From Streptomyces sp. BK239 (lineage in GTDB: Bacteria; Actinomycetota; Actinomycetes; Streptomycetales; Streptomycetaceae): a stretch of 64,000 bases of DNA. The DNA is taken from positions 806,001 to 870,000 of the forward strand of contig NZ_SHKS01000002.1 of the NCBI RefSeq assembly GCF_004217285.1, in the 5' to 3' direction. Shown one piece after another: positions 8,083-17,351 of the stretch (positions within the stretch are counted from its first letter, which is position 1; each line of letters opens with the position of its first letter). Below the pieces are notes generated by a model. That model was not told the DNA's origin. It ran no database searches and saw only the letters and a program-made list of their open reading frames with translations. The translations under genes were made by a program, and so were the position numbers.

Positions 8083-9675
8083 CTAGGCCGCTCCCGCTCC
8101 CGTCAGTGAGCGGACCTCGGTCTCCGCGTGCTTGGCCTCGTCCGGCCGCTCGCCCGAGGTCAGGGTGCCGAGCCAGCCGGCGAGGAAGCCGAGCGGGATC
8201 GAGACCAGGCCGGGGTTCTGCAGCGGGAAAACCTGGAAGTCGGCGGCCGGGAAGAGCGATTCAGGGCTGCCCGACACCACAGGCGACAACACCACGAGCG
8301 CCACGGCGGGGATGAGCCCGCCGTAGACGGCCCACACCGCGCCGCGGGTGGTGAAGTTCCGCCAGAACAGCGAGTACAGCAGGACCGGCAGGTTCGCGGA
8401 CGCGGCGACGGCGAAGGCGAGGCCCACCAGGAAGGCGACGTTGAGGTCGCGGGCGAGGAGTCCGAGGCCGATGGCGACCGCGCCGACCCCGACGGCGGCG
8501 AACCGCGCGACCGCGACCTCACCGCGGGGGTCGGTGTGCCGGCGCCGCAGCGAGGCGTACAGGTCGTGGGCCACGGACGCCGATGAGGCGAGGGTGATCC
8601 CCGCGACCACCGCGAGGATGGTGGCGAACGCGACGGCCGCCACGACCGCGAACAGCACCGTGCCGCCCGTGGAACCGGCTCCGCCGCCCAGGTCCAGGGC
8701 GAGCAGCGGCACGGCGGTGTTGCCGGCCGCGTTCGAGGCGCGGACGGCGTCGGGGCCGACGATCGCCGCCGCGCCGAAGCCGAGGACGATCGTCATCAGG
8801 TAGAAGCCGCCGATGAGCCCGATCGACCAGACCACGGAACGCCGGGCGGCCCGCGCGGTCGGCACGGTGTAGAAGCGGGACAGGATGTGCGGCAGACCGG
8901 CGGTGCCCAGCACCAGCGCGAGCCCGAGGCTCATGAAGTCGCACCGCGCCGTCCAGTCCCCGCCGTACTTCAGCCCGGGGGCGAGGAACGCGGCGCCGTG
9001 CCCGCTGCGTTCGGCCGCCGTCAGCAGCAGCCGGTCGAAGTCGCCGTGGAAGCGCAGCAGGACGAGCACGGTGAGCGCGATGGTGCCGCCGAGCAGCAGG
9101 ACCGCCTTCACGATCTGGATCCAGGTGGTGGCCCGCATCCCTCCCAGCGACACGTAGATCACCATGAGCGCGCCGACGCCGATGACGGTCCAGGCCCGCG
9201 CCGCCTCGCCACTCTGGCCGAGGAGCAGCGCCACCAGGCTGCCCGCGCCCACCATCTGCGCCACCAGATACAGAACGGACACCGTGACCGAGGAAGTTCC
9301 CGCCGCGATCCGTACCGGCCGCTCGCGCATGCGTGCCGCCACGACGTCGGCGAGCGTGAACCGCCCGCAGTTGCGCACCAGTTCGGCGACGAGGAGGAGC
9401 ACCACGAGCCAGGCCACGAGGAAGCCCACCGAGTACAGCAGGCCGTCGTAGCCGAAGAGGGCGATGAGTCCGGAGATGCCGAGGAAGGAGGCGGCCGACA
9501 TGTAGTCGCCGGCGATGGCGAACCCGTTCTCCATCGGCGAGAACAGCCGCCCGCCGACGTAGAACTCCTCCGCCGAGCCGTGCCGGTCGCGGCTCACCCA
9601 GGTCGTGATGCCGAGGGTGACCGCGATGAAGGCGCTGAACAGGGCCAGCGCCAGCGTCTGGTGGTTGCCGGTCAC
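8083..9675 (-). CDS. Sodium/solute symporter, ActP/MctC-like (cation acetate or monocarboxylate)
   Basis: The 530-residue protein is a member of the SSS family with about 13 predicted membrane helices. The N-terminal part carries the family sequence EEFYVGGRLFSPMENGFAIAGDYMSAASFLG and later YVSLGGMRATTWIQ. ActP/MctC relatives import acetate, propionate or pyruvate with sodium or protons. Its start overlaps the end of the upstream DUF485 gene by 4 bases, the usual arrangement for actP-yjcH pairs. The adjacent CitA/CitB-type system on the other strand is the likely regulator. The exact substrate cannot be read from the sequence. Confidence 0.9.
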   Translation of the reverse strand: MTGNHQTLALALFSAFIAVTLGITTWVSRDRHGSAEEFYVGGRLFSPMENGFAIAGDYMSAASFLGISGLIALFGYDGLLYSVGFLVAWLVVLLLVAELVRNCGRFTLADVVAARMRERPVRIAAGTSSVTVSVLYLVAQMVGAGSLVALLLGQSGEAARAWTVIGVGALMVIYVSLGGMRATTWIQIVKAVLLLGGTIALTVLVLLRFHGDFDRLLLTAAERSGHGAAFLAPGLKYGGDWTARCDFMSLGLALVLGTAGLPHILSRFYTVPTARAARRSVVWSIGLIGGFYLMTIVLGFGAAAIVGPDAVRASNAAGNTAVPLLALDLGGGAGSTGGTVLFAVVAAVAFATILAVVAGITLASSASVAHDLYASLRRRHTDPRGEVAVARFAAVGVGAVAIGLGLLARDLNVAFLVGLAFAVAASANLPVLLYSLFWRNFTTRGAVWAVYGGLIPAVALVVLSPVVSGSPESLFPAADFQVFPLQNPGLVSIPLGFLAGWLGTLTSGERPDEAKHAETEVRSLTGAGAA

Positions 9676-10238
9676 GAGGCACCGCCCCGCGCCCCGCGCG
9701 TCAGTTCCTGGGTGTCCCAGCGCAGTTCGAGGGCCGCGCGGTCCCTGCGCAGCCGTGCGTGGCGGGAGTAGGCCCAGGTGAGCAGGAAGGTCGTGAGGAA
9801 CTGGCCGAGGCCGGCGAGCAGCGCGACGTTCACCGCGCCGGCGACGGGCCGCGCCATGAGACCGGGCGCGGTGGTCGCGGCGACCACGTAGGCCACGTAC
9901 CAGAGGAGGAATCCGGCGGTCGCGGGGACGACGAACCGCCGGTAGCGGCCCCTCACCTCCTGGAAGGCCTCGCTGCGCTGTACTTCGAGGTAGACCTGTG
10001 CGGCCGCCTCGGCGGCGTCCTCACGCGCCCGGCGCGCGGCAGGGACGCCGGTCGCGGGCGGGGGCGCGGTGGGGGCGCCCGCCTCGGCCCAGGCGGAAGC
10101 GAGCGCGTCGTACCAGGGGTCGTCGTAGCGCACGTCCGCCGGCGCTTCGTCGAACGCCAGACCGTGGCCCTGCCGATGGTCGCCCGGACTTTCGGAACCG
10201 TCCCCGCTGCCGAGGGCACGTCTGTTGCTTGACTGCAT
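9672..10238 (-). CDS. DUF485 membrane protein, partner of the symporter
   Basis: The protein of about 188 residues has a hydrophilic N-terminal region of about 80 residues and then a DUF485-type domain with two membrane helices (FVVPATAGFLLWYVAYVV and a later one near GQFLTTFLLTWAYSRHA). DUF485 (YjcH-like) proteins are encoded next to ActP-type symporters and are thought to assist them. The stop overlaps the symporter start. I chose the ATG at 10238; an in-frame TTG lies two codons upstream at 10244. No good ribosome site is visible, so the message may be leaderless or the start may differ. Confidence 0.8.
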   Translation of the reverse strand: MQSSNRRALGSGDGSESPGDHRQGHGLAFDEAPADVRYDDPWYDALASAWAEAGAPTAPPPATGVPAARRAREDAAEAAAQVYLEVQRSEAFQEVRGRYRRFVVPATAGFLLWYVAYVVAATTAPGLMARPVAGAVNVALLAGLGQFLTTFLLTWAYSRHARLRRDRAALELRWDTQELTRGARGGAS

Positions 10239-10322
10239 GCCCAAGGATGGACAGAACGGGAAGATCCCTGACTTCTCTTCCCCGCGCTCTTCACTCCATC
10301 AGGTGACCAGGAGCCTGAGCGC

Positions 10323-10350
10323 CGCCCCGGGACGACGACGAACCGGGGCG
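10323..10350 (-). terminator. Hairpin after parE
   Basis: An 8-bp GC stem (CGCCCCGG type) with a 12-base loop lies 8 bases after the parE stop codon. It is a plausible factor-independent terminator without a T run. Confidence 0.45.
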
Positions 10351-10357
10351 TCGCGGG

Positions 10358-12481
10358 CTAGGCGTCGATGCGGGAGCGGTCCAGGGTCGCCGCGGAGCTG
10401 GAGATGAACTCCTTGCGCGGCGCCACGTCGTTGCCCATCAACAGGTCGAACACCTGCTCGGATGCTTCCAGGTCGGAGAGGTTGATCCGGCGCAGGGTGC
10501 GGTGACGGGGGTCCATCGTGGTCTCGGCCAGCTGGTCGGCGTCCATCTCGCCGAGGCCCTTGTAGCGCTGGATGGAGTCCTTGTAGCGGATGCCCTTGCT
10601 CTGGAACTCCATGAGCTTGTCGCGCAGTTCGCGGTCCGAGTACGTGTAGACGTACTTGTCCTGGCCGCGCTTGGGCTGGATCAGCTCGATGCGGTGCAGC
10701 GGCGGGACCGCGGCGAACACCCGGCCGGCCTCGACCATGGGCCGCATGTAGCGCTGGAACAGGGTCAGCAGCAGGCACCGGATGTGGGAGCCGTCCACGT
10801 CGGCGTCGGTCATCATGATGATCTTGCCGTAGCGGGCCGCGTCGATGTCGAACGTGCGCCCGGAGCCGGCCCCTATGACCTGGATGATCGCGCCGCACTC
10901 GGCGTTCTTCAGCATGTCGGTCACGGACGACTTCTGGACGTTGAGGATCTTGCCGCGGATCGGCAGCAGCGCCTGGAACTCGGAGTTGCGGGCGAGCTTG
11001 GCCGTGCCGAGCGCGGAGTCGCCCTCGACGATGAACAGCTCGCTGCGGTCGACGTCGTCGCTGCGGCAGTCGGCGAGCTTGGCCGGCAGCGAGGACGACT
11101 CCAGGGCCGTCTTGCGGCGCTGAGCGTCCTTGTGCTGACGGGCCGCGATACGCGTGCGTGCGGCGGCGACGGCCTTCTCCATGACGACCCGCGCCTGGGC
11201 GGCGGCATCGCGCTTGGTGGAGGTCAGGAACGCCTTGAGCTCCCGGGCGATCACCGTGTTGACGATCCTGCGGGCGGCCGAGGTGCCGAGCACCTCCTTG
11301 GTCTGGCCCTCGAACTGCGGCTCTGCGAGCCGGACGGTGACGACGGCGGTCAGGCCCTCCAGTGCGTCGTCCTTGACGATGTCGTCCTCGGCGACGCGCA
11401 GCATCTTCTTGGTGCGTAGCACCTCGTTCATCGTCCTGGCGACGGCCTGCTCGAAGCCGGCGACGTGGGTGCCGCCCTTGGGCGTGGCGATGATGTTGAC
11501 GAACGACCGCAGCGTCGTGTCGTAGCCGGTGCCCCAGCGCATCGCGACGTCTACGCCGAGCTCACGGGTGACCTCGGTCGGCGTCATCTGACCGTGGTCG
11601 TCCAGGACGGGCACGGTCTCCTTGAAGGTGCCCTGCCCGGTGAAGCGCAGCACGTCGCAGACGGGCTTGTCGGTGGCGAGGTACTCGCAGAACTCGCTGA
11701 TGCCGCCGTCGAAGCGGAAGGACTCCTCGCCCTTGCTGCCGCCCTCGCCGAGGCCGTACTCGTCGCGGACGACGATCGTCAGGCCGGGCACCAGGAACGC
11801 GGTCTGGCGGGCCCGCTGGTGGAGCGTGTCCAGGGAGAGCTTGGCGTCCTTGAGGAAGATCTGCCGGTCGGCCCAGTAACGCACGCGCGTGCCGGTGCGG
11901 GTCTTGGGGATCCGCTTGGTCTTGCGCAGGCCGCCCGCGGCCTCGAACTTCGCCTCCGGTCCGCCCGTGGCGAACGCGCCGGGGACGCCGCGGCGGAAGC
12001 TGATCGCGTGCGTGCTGCCCCCACGGTCGACCTCGATGTCCAGGCGGGCGGAGAGGGCGTTCACCACGGAGGCGCCGACGCCGTGCAGACCGCCGGAGGC
12101 GGCGTAGGAGCCGCCGCCGAACTTGCCGCCGGCGTGCAGCTTGGTCATGACGACCTCGACGCCGGAGAGGCCGGTCTTGGGTTCGACGTCGACCGGGATG
12201 CCGCGGCCGTTGTCGCGTACCTCCACCGAGGCGTCGTCGTGGAGGACGACCTCGATGTGGTCGCAGTAGCCGCCCAGGGCCTCGTCGACGGAGTTGTCGA
12301 TGATCTCCCACAGGCAGTGCATCAGGCCACGGCTGTCGGTCGATCCGATGTACATGCCCGGGCGCTTGCGTACGGCCTCGAGCCCCTCGAGGACGAGCAG
12401 GTGCCGCGCGGTGTAGTTGGAACCGTCCCGGTCTGCTCCTGCCAGCAGCGCAGTGGACGGCACGGACGTATCGGCGGTCAC
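10358..12481 (-). CDS. parE: DNA topoisomerase IV subunit B
   Basis: The 707-residue ATPase subunit has the GHKL ATP site (IIDNSVDEALGGYCDHI, then DNGRGIPVDVEP and GGLHGVGASVVNALS). It also has the TOPRIM domain with EGDSALGTAKLARN and DADVDGSHIR. The IQVIGAGSGRTFDIDAARYGKIIMMTDADVDG region and the lack of a long insert fit ParE of actinobacteria. The protein drives strand passage with ParC to unlink replicated chromosomes. The GTG at 12481 has GAGGA 9 bases upstream and starts with VTADTSVPSTALL; the frame is open upstream but without conserved sequence. Its partner parC is about 10 kb away at the left edge. Confidence 0.93.
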   Translation of the reverse strand: MTADTSVPSTALLAGADRDGSNYTARHLLVLEGLEAVRKRPGMYIGSTDSRGLMHCLWEIIDNSVDEALGGYCDHIEVVLHDDASVEVRDNGRGIPVDVEPKTGLSGVEVVMTKLHAGGKFGGGSYAASGGLHGVGASVVNALSARLDIEVDRGGSTHAISFRRGVPGAFATGGPEAKFEAAGGLRKTKRIPKTRTGTRVRYWADRQIFLKDAKLSLDTLHQRARQTAFLVPGLTIVVRDEYGLGEGGSKGEESFRFDGGISEFCEYLATDKPVCDVLRFTGQGTFKETVPVLDDHGQMTPTEVTRELGVDVAMRWGTGYDTTLRSFVNIIATPKGGTHVAGFEQAVARTMNEVLRTKKMLRVAEDDIVKDDALEGLTAVVTVRLAEPQFEGQTKEVLGTSAARRIVNTVIARELKAFLTSTKRDAAAQARVVMEKAVAAARTRIAARQHKDAQRRKTALESSSLPAKLADCRSDDVDRSELFIVEGDSALGTAKLARNSEFQALLPIRGKILNVQKSSVTDMLKNAECGAIIQVIGAGSGRTFDIDAARYGKIIMMTDADVDGSHIRCLLLTLFQRYMRPMVEAGRVFAAVPPLHRIELIQPKRGQDKYVYTYSDRELRDKLMEFQSKGIRYKDSIQRYKGLGEMDADQLAETTMDPRHRTLRRINLSDLEASEQVFDLLMGNDVAPRKEFISSSAATLDRSRIDA

Positions 12482-12926
12482 GCGGTTCGCTCCTCGCTGA
12501 ATTTCACGGTGGGCCCTTGTGGGTAAGGGCGCGGCTTCGGTCGCCGCCAAGAGGGTACCGAGGCCTGGTAGAGCCGTTGTAACGCCACCCTCGTCCGAAA
12601 CTCACAGTAGTCCAGACTCGCATGGATGTTCGATCCCTCGATGGGGTGAAGTACATATCACGTTCCCTTCGAGGCATGAACCATTTAGGCTCCGGGCACG
12701 TCCTCATGAGCAAACCGGCAATCCAGCCGGGAGGACCGGACCATGACCGACAGCGCGAAACCGTAAGACACATCAGACACGCAATACGGCACATTCGCCG
12801 CCAAACCGGCAGCAGACGGCCGCCTCGGAAAGAATTTTCCGAGGAGAAGCCACGAGCGGGAACGTTTTGGGGCTGGTTGGATGTTGACCCTGGTACGACA
12901 GCTCGTCGAGCTAGAGAAGAGGCGAC
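12482..12926. other. Intergenic region between divergent parE and zinc-ribbon gene
   Basis: This 445-base region holds the leader and promoter of parE on the minus strand and those of the zinc-ribbon gene on the plus strand. A TTGACC hexamer near 12890 is a possible -35 element for the latter, but no convincing -10 partner is visible. A small AT-richer patch (GGAAAGAATTTTCC, 12826-12839) is itself an inverted repeat. No gene is supported. Confidence 0.4.
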
Positions 12927-13157
12927 GTGACTACTGTTCTGACCCCCGCGAGCCCGCTGACGGCCGCTGACCGCTGCGACCGCTGCGGCGCACAGGCGTA
13001 CGTGCGCGTCGTCCTGCTCAGCGGCGGAGAACTGCTCTTCTGCGCCCACCACGGCCGCAAGTTCGAGCCGGAACTCAAGAAGATCGCCGCTGAGATACAG
13101 GACGAGACGGAGCGGCTGACGACCGTTCCCGCATCCGCCTCCGAAGATGAGCGCTGA
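12927..13157 (+). CDS. Small zinc-ribbon-like protein (DUF7455 type)
   Basis: The 76-residue protein has CDRCGAQAYVRV near the start and LLFCAHHGRKF in the middle, giving a CxxC...CxxH zinc-binding pattern, followed by a charged helix. It is a conserved Streptomyces protein of unknown function, found between parE and hrdB in related genomes as I recall. GTG 12927 has AAGAGG about 5 bases upstream. A strong bidirectional terminator follows. The zinc-ribbon and small size would fit a nucleic-acid or RNA polymerase binding role, but this is only a guess. Confidence 0.85.
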   Translation: MTTVLTPASPLTAADRCDRCGAQAYVRVVLLSGGELLFCAHHGRKFEPELKKIAAEIQDETERLTTVPASASEDER

Positions 13158-13202
13158 CAACCGACGCGTTCGACGACGAGCCAGATCCGGCTAGGCCGGC
13201 AC

Positions 13203-13241
13203 GCGGGCGGCCGCCCCTGATCGCCAGGGGCGGCCGCCCGC
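13203..13241. terminator. Strong bidirectional terminator
   Basis: A perfect 17-bp GC stem (13203-13219 with 13225-13241) and a 5-base loop lie between the convergent zinc-ribbon and protease genes, about 45 bases after the first stop and about 30 bases from the second. Confidence 0.85.
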
Positions 13242-13272
13242 ACTCGTGTTCCCCGCTTCAGCGGGCCGCGCC

Positions 13273-14145
13273 TTACCGGCCCACGGCTGCGCCCCCGGCG
13301 GGCGTGGAGCCGGAGCCGGTGGCCAGAGCCTCCTTCCAGGCCCGTACGACGTCGGACACGCGCGTGTAGACGCCCGGGTTCCCCGCCTCCCCGCAGCCAC
13401 TGCCCCAGGAGACGAGCCCGATCAGCCGGCCCTGCGCGATCAGCGGGCCGCCGCTGTCGCCCTGGCAGGAGTCGTGCCCGCCCTTCGCCTCCCCCGCGCA
13501 CACCATCGTCTTCGCCATGTACTTGCCGTCGCGGCCGCCGGGGTAGGCGGACTCGCAGGAGCTGTCGGGCAGGACGTGCACACGGGCCGCTCTCAGGCTG
13601 TGCGGGTAGGAGCCGCCGCCCGTGGTGTCGCCCCAGCCGTAGACCAGGGCCTCCGTGCCGGGCTGGTAGGCCGGGTCGCCCGCAGGGGCCATGGCGACGA
13701 CCGAGGCCTGCGGCAGGGATTCGGCGAGCGTGAGGACGGCGAAGTCCCCGGAGTTGCTCTCACTGTCGTAGGCCGGGTTCACCCAGACGCCTTTCACGGC
13801 GATCTCCCGGCCCGCGCCGGTGGAGAGGTCGGTGCGGCCCTCGACGACCTTCAGATCGCGCGCTCTGGGCGCTCCGAGCACCTCCTGCCCCATACAGTGG
13901 GCGGCGGTCAGCACGGCGGACGTGCCGACCACCACGCCTCCACAGAACTGCCCGGACCTCGTACCTCCGAACCGGTCACGGCTGGACAGCGCGACCGTCC
14001 ACGGCGAGGTGGACACATCGACCGGGAACCCACCCACGACCACCCCGTCGGCGGCCGCCGGCACGGCTGTCACCAGGGGTATGGCCATCGCCGCGGTCGC
14101 CAGGACCAGCGGCCGGGTCAGCGCCCGGACCAAGGGACGACGCAT
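13273..14145 (-). CDS. Secreted trypsin-like serine protease
   Basis: The 290-residue protein has a signal peptide (basic start MRRPLVRALTR, hydrophobic core, AAAD processing region near residue 33). It then has a chymotrypsin-fold S1 domain. The catalytic triad is visible as TAAHC (His), SGDFAVL (Asp) and CQGDSGGPL (Ser), and the specificity-pocket aspartate six residues before the serine (HDSCQGDSGG) predicts trypsin-like cleavage after Arg or Lys. Cysteine pairs are consistent with extracellular disulphides. It is monocistronic, between terminators on both sides. Substrate and role in development are unknown. Confidence 0.9.
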   Translation of the reverse strand: MRRPLVRALTRPLVLATAAMAIPLVTAVPAAADGVVVGGFPVDVSTSPWTVALSSRDRFGGTRSGQFCGGVVVGTSAVLTAAHCMGQEVLGAPRARDLKVVEGRTDLSTGAGREIAVKGVWVNPAYDSESNSGDFAVLTLAESLPQASVVAMAPAGDPAYQPGTEALVYGWGDTTGGGSYPHSLRAARVHVLPDSSCESAYPGGRDGKYMAKTMVCAGEAKGGHDSCQGDSGGPLIAQGRLIGLVSWGSGCGEAGNPGVYTRVSDVVRAWKEALATGSGSTPAGGAAVGR

Positions 14146-14228
14146 GCGCGCTCCTCACTCTGAAGTGATCGATGAACACCCAGGGTGATCCAGCGCGCGC
14201 CGACGCGCACCCGCGCGCCGCACGGCAG

Positions 14229-14267
14229 GCCGAAGGCCCGGTTCCCCAGGGGAACCGGGCCTTCGGC
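14229..14267 (-). terminator. Terminator downstream of hrdB
   Basis: A perfect 19-bp inverted repeat with a single central A (14248), in practice a stem with a small loop, lies about 50 bases after the hrdB stop and before the protease gene. Confidence 0.75.
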
Positions 14268-14313
14268 GCCGGGCTGTGACGATCGACGCCGGCCGGGCGG
14301 CGTCGGTCGCCGT

Positions 14314-15858
<1,545 letters not shown>

Positions 15859-15974
15859 GAACAACCTCTCGGAACGTTGGAAAACGACTTCCGGCCCCGT
15901 CCACTGCGGACAGGAGCCGACCACCGGCCTCGGGGACGGGCCGACGGTGCGGGCGGGGGGCCGGGAAGATGCAC

Positions 15975-16000
15975 AGCGCCTTGTACGGCGTCCGTATTCC
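15975..16000 (-). promoter_or_regulatory. Possible SigR-type promoter of hrdB
   Basis: On the minus strand GGAAT (15996-16000) is followed by 18 bases and then GCT, one base away from the SigR consensus GGAAT-N18-GTT. A SigR-dependent hrdB promoter has been described for S. coelicolor as I recall, and the position about 115 bases before the start fits. The match is imperfect. Confidence 0.4.
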
Positions 16001-16168
16001 CTCCGCGGCTGTCACCTCTTAGGTCATCGCGTTGTTTCCATGAGCGTTACGCCTAATCTTCGTGGCCCGAGTCACACCGCGTAAGCGCTCAAAAACGGTC
16101 AGACGCGGGCACTTAAGGTCACCCGCGACGTCTACCCACGCGACCGCCGTCCAACCGGCCTCTTCGCG

Positions 16169-16215
16169 CCGTCGGACCCCGCGGTCCCGGAGGCGGGCAC
16201 TGCGGGGTCCGACGG
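16169..16215 (-). terminator. Terminator downstream of whiH
   Basis: A perfect 14-bp stem (16169-16182 with 16202-16215) encloses a 19-base loop and lies about 85 bases beyond the whiH stop, before the hrdB promoter region. Confidence 0.6.
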
Positions 16216-16300
16216 ACGGGGCGGGGCGCCGGCCGGGAAGAGGGGCCGGGAGACGACGGGAGACGAGACCCCGACCACACCGCCCGCGGGGCGGGTGCGG

Positions 16301-17188
16301 TCAGTGCTCGCGCGGCGCCGGCACGACTCGCTCGACCTCGGGGTGGACGGTGAGGAGCTGGCGCATGGCCACCTCGGCGCCGGTGCCGTCGCCCGCGGCG
16401 AGGGCGTCGACGATTCTGCCGTGGTGCGACAGGGACGCCTCGTTCGGCCGGTCACAGCCGGTGACCGGTCCGCCGGAGACCTGGAGGGCGGCCGACACGA
16501 TTCCGGAAAGGTGCTCCAGCATGCGGTTGCCCGCGATCTGGATGAGCAGGGAGTGGAACTCGGCGTCGGCACGGGAGTAGGTGAGCGCGTCGCCCTGACT
16601 CATGGCATGCCCCATGATCTCGACCATGTCGGACAGCCGCCGCTGGACGTCCTCGCGGCCGTGCCCCGCGGCGAGGCGGGCGGCGAGCGGCTCGATCGTC
16701 CAGCGCAGCTCGGTCAGCTCGCGCCGCTGGTCGTCGCGCTGCGGACCGAAGGCCCGCCATTCGATGATGTCGGGGTCGAGGAGGTTCCAGTCGCTCACGG
16801 GACGCACGCGCGTGCCGACGTTCGGCCGGGCGCTGACCAGGCCCTTGGCCTCCAGGACACGGAGCGACTCACGGACGACGGTGCGGGACACCTCGAAACG
16901 CTGGCCGATCTCCTCCGGCACGAGCGGGCGGTCGGCGCCCAGGTCACCGGAGACGATCATCTGGCCGAGCTGCTGGACGAGTTGGCCGTGCAGCCCGCGG
17001 CCGCGGCTGCCCGCGGCACGCCGGCCCACACGGCCCAGCTCGGGGTCCGCGCCCTCCCAGACGGGAGCTCCGACGCGCTCGGTGACGGGCGGCTCGGCAT
17101 AGGGGTAGCGGTCGAGTTCGCCCGGGCCGGCCAGACCGGAGTCGGCGGAGCGGGCGGCGGTCATCATGGTGTGCGCAAGGGTACTCAC
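16301..17188 (-). CDS. whiH: Sporulation regulator WhiH (GntR family, FadR type)
   Basis: The 295-residue protein has an N-terminal GntR winged helix (about residues 80-145, with FEVSRTVVRESLRVLEAKGLVSARPNVGTRV). A helical FCD-type effector domain follows, with D...H metal-binding-like residues (RADAEFHSLL, later SHHGRIVDAL). In Streptomyces WhiH is needed for sporulation septation of aerial hyphae and is expressed from a sigma-WhiG promoter. A WhiG-like -10 element and a palindrome lie upstream. The GTG at 17188 matches the expected N terminus; its nearby AAGGA is only 3 bases away, so the two ATGs at 17167 and 17164 remain possible. The effector ligand is unknown. Confidence 0.93.
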   Translation of the reverse strand: MSTLAHTMMTAARSADSGLAGPGELDRYPYAEPPVTERVGAPVWEGADPELGRVGRRAAGSRGRGLHGQLVQQLGQMIVSGDLGADRPLVPEEIGQRFEVSRTVVRESLRVLEAKGLVSARPNVGTRVRPVSDWNLLDPDIIEWRAFGPQRDDQRRELTELRWTIEPLAARLAAGHGREDVQRRLSDMVEIMGHAMSQGDALTYSRADAEFHSLLIQIAGNRMLEHLSGIVSAALQVSGGPVTGCDRPNEASLSHHGRIVDALAAGDGTGAEVAMRQLLTVHPEVERVVPAPREH

Positions 17189-17248
17189 GGATCCTTTGTC
17201 GGCGCTGCCTCCAACTGCCTTGAGGGCTTTGGTGAAAAGCACACGAAA

Positions 17249-17264
17249 GGGTGATCGCTCACCC
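17249..17264. promoter_or_regulatory. Palindrome in the whiH leader
   Basis: GGGTGA-TCGC-TCACCC is a perfect 6+4+6 inverted repeat between the putative whiH promoter and start codon. GntR-family regulators often bind such symmetric sites, and whiH is reported to repress itself, so I infer an autoregulatory operator. Confidence 0.45.
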
Positions 17265-17280
17265 CGTCGGAATTGACGCC

Positions 17281-17307
17281 TTATCGGAAAGAAATGGGCT
17301 TTCTGTG
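17281..17307 (-). promoter_or_regulatory. Putative sigma-WhiG promoter of whiH
   Basis: TCCGATAA on the minus strand (17281-17288) matches 7 of 8 bases of the WhiG -10 consensus GCCGATAA. The base run at the expected 15-base distance is CACA rather than TAAA, so the -35 match is poor. The location, about 93 bases before the chosen whiH start, and the known dependence of whiH on WhiG support it. Confidence 0.6.
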
Positions 17308-17351
17308 GGGAAGTTGCGCACACGTCGGGATCGGGTGCGCACGGTCCGCGG

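Larger units (their letters stand above)
15859..16300. other. Intergenic region between whiH and hrdB
   Basis: This 442-base region holds the hrdB leader and promoters and the whiH terminator, which are listed separately. The leader near 15859-16060 is less GC-rich than the genes. I see no further gene. Confidence 0.6.

Noticed and set aside
12622..12930. Open frame of 102 codons upstream of the zinc-ribbon gene.
   Set aside because: It lies in the promoter region, overlaps the ribosome site and start of the zinc-ribbon gene, and shows no protein-like composition.
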